From positions 9,238,001-9,302,000 of the forward strand of contig OU452210.1 of the NCBI GenBank assembly GCA_911728435.2: a DNA stretch of 64,000 nt, given 5' to 3'. This DNA comes from Apoderus coryli. Lineage: Eukaryota > Arthropoda > Insecta > Coleoptera > Attelabidae. The notes under the pieces are model-generated. The model did no database searches and had not been told where the DNA came from. It was given only the letters and a program-made list of their open reading frames with translations. Below, in pieces: positions 36,378 to 48,300 of this stretch (position 1 is its first letter; the number at the start of each line of letters is the position of its first letter). The translations under genes and the position numbers were made by a program.

Positions 36378-39300
36378 CTGTAATAAACATAATTCAAAGT
36401 TTAATTAGAAGTTTTTCAAGGTTACACTCAAATTAAATCAAACCAAAAAATAAAACATTTGTTTGTCTCGTATTATTGTGTAAGTAGATAAATAGCTACA
36501 GTGGCGTATACAAATAACTGAAGAACGTTTACAAAACCATTTTTTTTAAATAATTTCCAACCGCTTTTTTGCGCAGAGATTTTATAAGGCGATTCGTCAA
36601 GCTCCTGAAAATAAAATTGAAACTTGTACATTTTTTTAAATCTCGTTGACATGTTTAGAGAGTGTTAATATAAACAACTAAAGAAAGTGCAGTGCCCTCA
36701 CTGTTTAGGAATCTTGATATAATGATTGAAATATAACTAATAACACATAAACTATTATAGGAAGTGTGTTAAAATAAACAAGTTGCAGGTCATCGAATAG
36801 TACAGTGCCCTTTCTATACTAAAAATATTATAACACACCTTTTAAATGGTGTTTTCAAAATTAAACTAACTTTAGCCGTTTACGAGAATTTTCCAATTTT
36901 TTTGAAATTTATTTCTGATATTTTTACAGGTGGTAATGGTGTAAATATTTTATTTCTTAAAAAATGTAGCGTCAAAAATGTAAAAACCAAATTTCCAATT
37001 TTTTATCAGGAAATCTTCCAGCCTTACTTTTCTCATCCTTCAGTTTTACACGTGGATCTTACCTCATTGTTACGCCACTGAATATAAATATTCACTCGTG
37101 GCAGCGTAGGATGCTCACATACATAGTAATAATAACATAATTAGGGAAAGTTGCGATAATTAAAAAATTAAGATGAAATCAGTAGCGGATCGAAGGCAAA
37201 ATAATGAGGTTTTCAAGGATAATCGATTTATAGAAATACACACAACATACTTACCCACTCGTTATCTAGATTAACGAAACAAACAATTGTTTTTTTTCTT
37301 AAATACAAAAGTGTGGGCACTTATGGACAGCTGAGGAAAGACTAACTAGAGTATTGCATCTGTTTAAAATTAAATCAAAGATACAAACTACAATTTTTAT
37401 AACTGCCCAGGATTTAAAGAGATATGCGACAAAGTTTGTCATTTTGAAATGCATGAGTTTTGTGTGTTAGGAACAATAACGTCTATGAGGAGAAACAACA
37501 CTTCTGGATAAATCCAGCGTCAAATTTACCTTAGGTAACGTTTTGTTGATCATGAGCAACCTTACGTGAACGCAGTTAAATTGTTTTCCTCACCCTGGCT
37601 TGCGCAATCCTTAAAGAACTTCAATCGTAATCAAAGAAAGCAATCAATATGGACATTCTGCGACTTTGATGTACTTTTTTCGGCTGTGGCTCAGGAAACT
37701 GGGGTCGTAATTATAAACCCACTACAGCATTACAAGCTCACTTCTAGATCCCGCACAGTAAAATGACGATCTTCTTCAATCGCATATCTCAACAATAGAT
37801 GTCAGCTTGCCTTTTACAGTGGGTTCAACTCATACAACTATTTCATGACATCAGAACTTCCTCAAAGCTTGGGCCTTTTAGTTTTCTCCACCTGGCACAC
37901 GCAATCTTTTGAGAACTTCAAGGGCAAAAATTCTTTATAGATTTACTTGCTTGAGTAGTATATCATGGTGCACAAGACTTTTATCATCAAAGAAAGCAAT
38001 CAACATGGACGGTCGGCGACTTTGAGACACTTTTTTCGGCTGTGGCTCAGGAAACTGACATTTTCTGCACATATGTAAGCTATTTTGGAAAGTTTTGCAT
38101 TACAAGGTCACTTTCTAGCTTGCGCACAGCGATACACGCTCAATGTTACTGTCCTGGACGGTCTACCAGACGCGTGTCACTATTGACAGTTGTGCGGCTA
38201 TTCTTTTATGTGTGTATTGCCCATAGACTTGTCACAAAAGTCTTCTGCATCATATCAATAGCTTTAAAGAGAGCATAACATAGATTATGGACGCAGGTAG
38301 TTTTTCACTGGGTTTCCTTAGGTCCCCGTCTAGAAAAGATCAGCGATAATATACTATACAACTTTTGGAAAAGTTTTAAATCATGGAAACGTGGTCGTAC
38401 AAATTTAAACCGATAAAAAGAATAAAAGAACTATCACTTTTTTGCTGAAAAAAAAAAAAGATAAAGCACTCGAGTAGGATACGGATCAAATGACCTTTTT
38501 CCTTGAAAAAATTTGGCGAATCCAGAACAACGAATTTTGGTTTTACGATCGGTTGAAAAAAACCTGTATGTCCGCCGCTGATTGAATCCAATACCTATCC
38601 CAAAATTTTCGGAATAAAAAAATAAACCATATGTATTCGCTTGAGTTAATTTATATTTCGGTATTAACTTTTAAATGTTACTGTTAGCATATTTAATAAT
38701 ATTATGTGAGAATGAAAACGAAAGTCATGTAATACTGCTGTACTAAAGTGAAAACGTGACGTAATAAAGAAATATTTCAGTCTCTGCCGTTATTATTATT
38801 ATTATTACTACTATTACACTAGATGTGTGACGATACTAAAATAAGGTCAGCTTTAAATTTCAACTGGCTCTTAAATGAAACAAAATTGTATGATATGTAT
38901 GCACCCGTGTAGATAATATTTATTATTGTTATAGGTAGCGATCTGAAATAGAAAGATTTATTTCTAAAATTAAAAAACAAAAAACTTAATTCATATGTAT
39001 CAGAGCGATTCCAATAAAACATAATAATAAAAGGCTTTATTGTAAAAATAAACAATTTACTACAAATGGCGAAGTTGAACTTTATACTTCCTAACTTAAC
39101 CTAGGTATCAATAATAACATACTCTTAGTTAGATTAATCAATTAATAGGTAATAGCCATAATAAGTAAATCAAAAATTATATATATATATTATTATAGAA
39201 ACTGTTTATTTTAACACACTTCCTATAATAGTTAATGTGTTATTAGTTATATTTCAATCATTATATCATATGACACAAGATTCCTAAACAGTGAGGGCAC

Positions 39301-42300
39301 TGTACTTTCTTTAGTTGTTATTTTATTATCTTACCTATGTTCATGTATTATTTGTAATACGTTAAATTAAAATGTTGTTGTTTTTCTTTTTCTTTGGCTT
39401 CAATCACTGATTATATTTTTGTATATGTTTAATATTTAATTTTATATCAAGATAATTTGTCCTGTAATTGGTTTCTTGCTGTTGTTGTTATTATAAAGCA
39501 ATCCTAAATCTGATGTAACGTTAGATAGTGGTACTTACAGTTCATCAGGGCATCCCATAGGTTGACCCAAACGATGTCCATTTTTTAGGTGAACTAACAT
39601 TTCAAATGGATCAATGTCTGCGAAAGGTTGTTGTGCCAATGTTGTTAATTCCCATAGGACTACACCAAACGACCACTGAAAAGTGAAAATATCTTTACAC
39701 TCTTGAAGAATTAGTTCTCAGATCAAACAAATCGATATAAAAGTGTAAGTAATTAATTTCAGGACATACATATAAAATGTAATCTTCCGTAGTAAACTTG
39801 TTATATTATCTTTTCTTTGAATTCATTATTAGATCACCAATATCATGATGTAAGATAAAATGCATTAATATACATACAATTGCAAGTGTTTAATTTGCCA
39901 TTCAATCAAAATATAATCCCCATTGTTGTTTTGATTTACAGAAATCACGAGTATCCAAGAAATATTAATAACTCCATTGTGAGTTTGACTTTCTTAGAAG
40001 CAGGAGCTCCTGTCTCAAAAAAAAGCTGTAGTCATGCGAGGGCTCTTTTAGTTTCTTTACTCGCGAAGATAGCCCTCCAATTTCGGGGCCTCGGGCAACC
40101 ATGCGCCCATAATTAGCTTAAACAAAAAATAGGTGTGCACTTATTAAGTGAATTTTTGACACCAATTCCGAACAGCCTGTATGAAAATTTGATAATTATT
40201 TTAGAACCTGGAAACGTCATTTTTGACACATGTCAAAAACGCTTAGACTTAGGTATATGACATTATATACATCTGCCTAGACGCTTGTGTAAAAATTGTT
40301 TTCCACAAAATAAATAAAATTAGCATGTCCTATATTTATATTAATAATTTGTTTATTAAATACTTTTCTACCTTTCAGATAATTCTATGACCTCAACTAT
40401 TTGCAAATATGCAACAAAAAAAAATCCCTCCCGTTGATTTCTCGAAATGAAATATAATTATCTATTTCTCATTAATCTTCATGTATATAAAATTAATATA
40501 TTTTTTATTCCTTTGAACAAATTAGATTACTAGTTTTGTGATGTAAGGCAAAACAAAACAATACATCCAATGACAAATGTTGAAGTTGAGAGGCAAAATT
40601 GGGTGACTTTTTTTAAAAGGCAAGTGGGTATGTGCTATTCTAGAAGGTGCTTTTACTTAGCAGCAAAGAAAATTTCAAGGTAAAACGAGAGTGTAAAATT
40701 CTATATAAAGTTAAAGAGAACAGTGGCGGACTGCAAAGGGGACATCTTTTTTTACAATCACTTCTCCTTTTTTAGTCAAAACAGTTCATGTTCGACGCAA
40801 ACAACACACAGCGTTTTCTACAAAGTAAAAACGCACTACATACAAAATAACCAATAAGCATAGATGATTCAGAATTTAGTTTGTTTTGTAAAAACCAAAC
40901 CCTGGAAAAATATCTTCTCCCTTCTGGAAACCTTGATATGCATTGCTCAATTCGAAATCACATAATCATTATTTGATGGGGGTGTTCCATTAGTTGGCAA
41001 GATCCAGTCAGACTTACTCGAGTGCCTAGAAATATTTAAAGCTTTCAACAATCCGTTGATTAACTGTGTAAATTATCAGATTGATTTTAATTGTTTTTCC
41101 TAGTTCAAAAGTCTTAAATTCATAAATAATAATTACGTAACAACCAACCACCAGAACCTAACAAGTAGCGATTTAATAAATGACAATCATAATGACATAT
41201 AAAGCACAAGTACACCCACTAACTACCTACCCTAATAACCTCACTTTTAATCTTGCTAAATATCAAAATAATCTTGACGTGAAAATGATAAACAAAAATA
41301 AAAACAAAACCACAAATTAGTTGTTTTCAATTAATATAAGATTTAAAAAAAATATTTTTTTTCCAATAATGTTACACTGATGATGGCCATATATATGGTC
41401 GAAACATGTCTGTTTAGATGAATGAAAAAATAAGTTAATATATTCAAATTTAGTGGAGAGGACAGTTTAATATTTCCCTCATTACTCCTTCAATTATTCG
41501 ATTCGATTGCACTGACTGGTGAACTCGAATAATTCAGTTTGAGCCAGTTGGGCTATTCTGGTTTAACAAAATATGTTGCGAATGGTCACTGGTTTATATA
41601 TCCAAAAGAATTTTTCGGCAGGCAATTGTCGGGCTACTGCTTAAAGAGTATCCTATTCACCCTGTATATTCAGAAACAACAATATTTATAAAGACTTCTC
41701 TGTGTTAGCTATTATAGATAGATTAACACTTGTGCATTCATATCGGGAGACCTTCATGTTTTTTTACAATTTTTTTTTAATACTTAACATCACTCCTGAC
41801 CTTGAAAGTCATCGTAATATGTTTAAAAAAATATTATAGAAGATCATATTTACAAAAATTTTAAACTAGTAATTGCATACATGTTTATGCACAAGGTCAC
41901 AATTATTAAACAACAATTATATACACATATATATATTTTTACAAAAAAAAAAAAAAAATTAAATTAATACATCGTAAATTTAAATTTTTAATTAAAGAGA
42001 TGTTTCTACATCTGAATATCATTGTCTTTTGTATATGTATATACTTTCAATATACGAAAAGGAAATAAATATTATGAATAAGAAAATTATATATCTTTTC
42101 AAGGTGTTCAACTATCTCTAAGATAGCTTTCAAAACAAGTAGATACCTACAAATGGGGGAAATTAAAATTTAATAAAACAAACAAGTGCTTTAAAGTGTT
42201 TGAAAAATTTGCACATGGTTTTTATTCCCATAATAATAAACAAGTGTAACTGGTACAATGAATTGAATAATTTAGGTACGTATTTCTTGCAACTACGCAG

Positions 42301-45300
42301 ATCCGACTTCATATGAATGACTGGTGTCGACGCCACTAGGACTTTCGTAAGCAGACGGCAGTGCTTAAGCATTAAGCGTCGAGCGGTCATGTAGAAAATC
42401 AATTAAAATATTTTCTGAGTGCCCACGTTTCATCGAAGGTTGCAATAAGATCCAAAAATCCACTCCTCGGTGAGCAGATCCTTTGCGGATATATTGACCT
42501 CCTTTTGTCCCTCCACAATGGAAAAAAAACGACGTATTCTGCAGTTAAGAACCCTTAATAGGCTGCTAGAAAAATATTTAGCAATTATTTCTATGTTGAG
42601 GGTTTTGAAGGATTCCGCTGTATGTTTATGATGTGCATCCTTATAATATTGATGCGTCCTGTATACAAAACGTGTTGTATTTGAAGTTTTCGCAAATAAG
42701 GTTTGTTAACCTTGATAACCTTGAAATTATGCTTCATTCACACATTATATATATGTATATATATATATATATATATAGTCTATCTGATGCTGATGCCAAA
42801 TATTAAGTCTAAGTAGTGGACTTTAGATCCAGAACAGAACAAAACCTCTTACCTAGTATTCGCCTCTCTTTTCCTTTCGCTTTAACTAGTAGACTATAAG
42901 AGAATAGGCAATGCTAAACAGCACCAACAAATATTTATTTATTTTTTCGTGTTTGTATATCCCTTTGCTCCGCGCTTGAACCACTTAAAAACCAAAACAA
43001 TTATATATTATTACATGAACCTGTTTAAACGTGCCTACAGTAGACGCCCGAAGTCGAGAGAATCACATATCAGTATCAAAAATGGGTCATGCTGAGAAAC
43101 GAGCGGTTATTATCAACTCAAACTCATCAAGATTTGGCGGATGCATTAGGGGAATGTGCAGTTGTGACAGAAACCGTCACAAGATCATCATCATCATCTG
43201 CAGTCATCTTTTAACGCGGTATAGATAAGACAAAGAAAATTGTCTTGTAAAATTTGTGACAATAGATGCGTCCTGGATTTATCATTATGATTTAAAGACC
43301 AAAACAAAGAGGAAAGAGGTTCACAACCTTGAGTAGGGATGGTAATGCTATTCATATATATCAGATGACACACCCATATTGTTGTCCGACAAGGATTCTG
43401 AGATTCTGGAGCGGAAGATCAATGCTACACTTTATGAGTTCCAGGTGTGGTGCAGGAAAAACAAACTGATCATAAATTATGGTAAGACCGTCAATAAATA
43501 TCAATAAATATCGAAATTAAATTCAATCACGTTCTTTTGCCATTATCAAGGTCGGCGAAACTGCTGGGGGTGCTTGTGGATGACAGACTGGACTGGGTAA
43601 CGCATATCGACGCCGTTTGCAGTAAACTGAATAAGAATCTATACTTACTTCGATCTCTAAGAGGATTCATGGATACCCATCTCTTATTTCTGTTTATTAT
43701 GCTTTAATCTAATCAGTGATTGCATTCAATATTGTGATTTGGGGTAGAAGTGTTGAAATTGACAGGGTCTTTGTGCTGCAGAAGCGAGCGGTGAGATGCA
43801 TCTTTAATATCCCGTTTCTAGGAACATGTAGAGATACATTTAAAAAAGATAAGTTGCTTACAGTCACTTCAATATATTTGTACAAACTACTGTGTTACAC
43901 ATTCAAAAACAGAAACATCACGCCTACTTGTGGCGTTAATCATCAAAATTTTACACGTGGACGAGATCGCCTGTATCTGCCCAGACCCAATCATGAGTTT
44001 TATAAGAAATCACCGCATTACTCTGGGCGATATTTTTATAATCTCTATATATAAGAGTTTGTCGGACAGAGGGTAAATTTAAAACAATACTAAAGGCTCT
44101 CCTTAATTCTAACACGATCTATAGCCTTCATGAATTTACAACTATTATGGACACATCGTAGATTGTTTTTTTTTAGTGTTTTTGTTTGTATTTGTGTTTA
44201 ATTTATATAACTGCAACTGCATAGATGTATGTTCAAATTTTAGATTGTGACGTGTTTGTTTATTGCCTCATGTGTTATAAGGAACGAGGTTGAATGTAGC
44301 TATGGATCATCTATTGTATTGTGTAGTAAAACTATGACGTGTCTATATACAACGTTTTGGTATGACTTGTGACAGAATAAAGATATTATTATTATATTTT
44401 GAGATGCTGAAGGTGTAATTATAGTAGATTTCCTGTAAAAGGGGGGCAGTTCCTGTTCTGCCAATTTCATTACCAAATTACGTACTTGGGTGCCCTGATG
44501 AAAGGAAAATGTCGAGGAAAACTGCTCTTGCATCAGGATAAAGCACCCATTCACAGAACCGCCATATTCTCCGTATATGGCCCCAGCGATTACAGACTGT
44601 TTCAAAAATTTAAGAGACACTTGCGTGGTAAAGTATTTCCGTAATTTTAACAACTGCCAAAGAGTCCAACCAAATTACTTTATTTGATTAACAAACATTT
44701 TATATTTATACACGCTTCTATCGCTATCTATGTATGAAGTGCTTTGACATTATCAAATTCTCTTATTTTGTAATGCTGAAAATGCGGAGGACTTCATACA
44801 TTTGACAAATAAATACCTTCAATCACTAACAAATTGGAACAAAGTAATACGTTTAAATAATACTATTTCTTTGAAATTCAAAAGGAGTTTTTGTTTTGCT
44901 TTTTGTATTAAATGAAAACTGATGAAAATTGAAGATTTGTAACGTATTGTGTATAATCTCGTGGAGTGTCTTGCCTTGTTCTCTACAACACATTCTTAAT
45001 TCCGCTAGTTTTTCATTAAAAGTAAAACTGACGACACATTCAACATCATTAAATTAATTTTAGTTTTGTGAAAAGAAGCCATTTGCTAGTGTTTATTAGA
45101 AACATAAAAAAAAATTGGTGCAGATTTAAACACACCGCAAAGGCATATGGAGTTAAATATAGAATAACTTGGTCGTATATAATTGTACATTACATTTTTG
45201 CACGTTGCAGTAAAACCATAAATGGAATTTATTAAATATTTAGGACTTTTGCAATATACCTATGACTATTACCCAGTAGTTACAGAACTAAAAATGTTCA

Positions 45301-48300
45301 AACTAAAAAATGAAGTGGAGCTTGCGGCGCTTGAGATATGCAAATTTGAACTTTTATTGTAATACATTTTATGCTACATATATTTAATTTTTTACTCTAA
45401 ATATCCAAGCAGTTATAGTCTAATTTTAATCAAATGTTCCTACTGAAAACTATAAAAATGGATTTTAATTAACCTAAATACAAAGTGCCAGTGCGATTCG
45501 TACTTACAGTGTTCTAGCGACAGCGATTTGTCAAGTTCCTGTGAAAATGAAATTAAACTGAGAACATTTCCGCGCAAACATTTTTAAAAAGTCCCAAGGA
45601 TTTCGGGGGTGGTTAAAAATTTTAGACCCCAGCAGTCGATGCCTTCAAAAACGCAACTTGCATTGTACCAAACACAAATGGATTAACTGCTCCCAGAATT
45701 GGTTGGAGGGCTTGAGTTCTATATGCAAAACTACAAACTGAGTGGTTCCAAATAGACCCTCGAATACGATAACTTATACCTATTTGCATTTCACCCAACG
45801 AAGAATTTTTCTGGGTGACGATCCATTAGTAAACCTATTTTTCCCAATTTGCGTAAATATTGGTCAAAAACAGGCCCAATGCCTAGTATGTACAGTAGAC
45901 CGGTTTCTAACCGTATTGCGGTGTTGCCATTATCTGTTCATGGCTTATCTAGAGAAGGCCGTGATATAGCGTCGTCAATTTAAATATTTTTAAATTTCTC
46001 ACGTTTATAATTTTAATAATACTGAAGTTTCATTTTACGAATTGAAAACTTTATCTTGTCTACCACTGTTTTATACAATGAATAATATATGTATTGATGA
46101 CTTTCATTCTCACAACAACTATTTAAATAATTAATATGGTAATTGATTTATGATAAAACGCCTTGCAGGCAAATCCACATAATATATTGTATTATGCAAT
46201 ATTATTAAGCATAATTATTAGAAAATACCATATTTTGAATACAGAACATTTAGTGCATGTATACATTTTTTATTTATTTTGTAAAAATAGAAAATAATTA
46301 ATGAATAAGTGGTTCACACGTGGACTACCACGACTTACATAATTTATCTTTACTGTAGGTGGTGGATTTTTAATTGTTGACAATAACAATTGCCTTAGTA
46401 CGCAAGAAAAAATGTGGGTATTATTTGCTATACTTTTAAAATAATTGCCAATTTCACAATAAAAGAACAAGAGGAGAAAATTTGGCAAAAACTCTAATCA
46501 AATGAAATATATAAGCCCTATCGCTGAAAATAACTTCAGAAGCTCCATATTTAGCTCTTCTCTTCTTCTGGTGCCTTGTGTGTCTTCAGACCCCTTTTCG
46601 AAGATGCATTGACAGATTTTTATTACATAGAACTGGTTTCCATGGCCTTGCGTGATATTTCAATCCGCTCTATCTCCTCCCCACCAAACCAAATCTGTCG
46701 CCGATGTACGTTTATTTTTGAGACCCCTCCGACGACTTGCTTCATTGACTAGGTTTATTAATGTTTCCTTGATAATTCTTCTGAGTACAGGTTGAAAAGG
46801 CTGGGCGATAGAACGCAGCCTTGTCGTACTCCACGTTTAATGGTCAGTTTTTGAGTATGATTGCCTTCAATTTGGACGGAGGCTATTTGGTTGTAGTATA
46901 GGTATTTTAGTAGTCTAATATCATAGTTGTCTTTGAATCTTTTACCAGTATTGAAATTCTATAAATAAACACCGCAAATCAGGGGGTCCAATTTAACTGT
47001 AAATTTACCCTTAGCAGGAAGATGCTTGGATTCGTAAGGATCTGCATCTGCAAAAATCTCCTCTTATTTTCAGAAACACTTTCGCCAAAACATAAAACAG
47101 CTTCAGGTGTTAGTTAAGAATAGAACTTAAATCCACTACTGTTTCTAATTTATAATTATTTATTAGTCCTTTTCCAACATTAGAGAACACGTTTTACCAC
47201 TTCACGTGTTTATTCTCTCCTGAAGATATTAACATTGTTGGCAAAGCCCTCGTCGAGATTGAGATAAGTGTGTGTGTTAGTGAAGTGAAATTTTTTTTTG
47301 TTCATTATACTTTCTTTTTTCAAAAATTAGAGTCCAGATCTGTCTACTATAGAGTCTTCAATAGTCATAAACAACGACTGACAAGTGACTGTTAAATACA
47401 ATGTGCACAAATGTATAATAATGATGATGTTTAAAGTACCTTGAAAACTATTAATTAAATGTACACCTAGTTTTAGATTATGCGGAATATTTTTTTTTTT
47501 GTTAGTACCGTTTACCATCCTTTCATTTGATCAAAATTACCTCATTTAGACAGTAAAACGTAACATTGAAACCATAGGCGTAACACAACTATTATGTAGA
47601 AAAATAATAATAAAAATTACATAATGTAACAAGCCTTTAAGTCATGTTGGAAACGATGGCCGAACAAGAACGAACAACTCCATCATATGCTATTGCCAAC
47701 ACTAGATACCCCCGAATTCCCTGGCGGGACGCTTCATTTGTGGATTCCCTGTTACATAATGTAACAAGACATTAAGTTATGTTGGAAATTTGCGGGTTCT
47801 GGCCCGATAAGTCATTCCCCTCTAGTCCAGATTTACCAGGGATCCAGACCAGAGTCAGATTATTGTTTGTCCCGATATTAGAGAGTCTGTTTTGACAATT
47901 CCACACTGTTCTCGATGTGGGTCTGAATGAACTTAGGGTCTTTATTACCGCTTGGCTATCAGAGAAAAATTTCTATTGACATTCGCGCACAGTGATTCTG
48001 CTGGAGCTCCTGAGCACACAGATCAATGGCCAGAACTCCTGCCTGGAATATAGAAGCGAGGAATAATCTAATGAAATGAAACCTTTAAGAACATCAATCT
48101 ACACTGGAGACAAAAAAGAAATGTGTGAATATAACAAAACTGTAGAAATTGATTGGAAAGTACAACTTTGAGCGTCGTTCGACAACTCCTTGGAATAAGA
48201 TAGAAAGACAAACTGTTTTAGGAATTTTTTCAACAAAATCTTCTATATATTTTCAGAAGGCAATTTTTTATGTTGGGAATTTAAAAAAAGTTACTAGGGT

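Larger units (their letters stand above)
36378..39538. other. Last RYK/drl intron (3.16 kb), repeat-filled
   Basis: The intron contains a possible hAT-type MITE (36499-37080), a second possible hAT-ended segment (37180-38580) with an internal duplication, and a pair of near-identical inverted segments of about 110 bp at 36676-36783 and 39204-39322. An ATT trinucleotide run lies at about 38790-38810 and a short TA run near 39180. No exon was recognised. Confidence 0.7.
39676..43340. other. Right part of the 12.6-kb RYK/drl intron, first section
   Basis: This is intronic if the exon assignment is right. It holds the hammerhead-like motif at 41374-41416 and a TA microsatellite at about 42745-42778. 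Other open frames, such as 39880-40116 and 42163-42402, resemble nothing I know. Confidence 0.55.

Noticed and set aside
38376..38591. Minus-strand 71-codon frame (GGHTGFFQPIVKPKFVVLDS)
   Set aside because: It coincides with the end of a repeat that starts CAGCGGCGGACATAC; the frame is a translation of repeat sequence.
36674..39326. Interpretation of the inverted intronic pair as terminal repeats of one 2.65-kb transposon
   Set aside because: The left copy sits inside another possible element (36499-37080), no target duplication is visible and no transposase lies between; two separate MITE copies explain it better.
39880..40116. 78-codon frame with a locally GC-richer end
   Set aside because: No homology recognised, and the frame crosses likely intronic sequence of RYK/drl.
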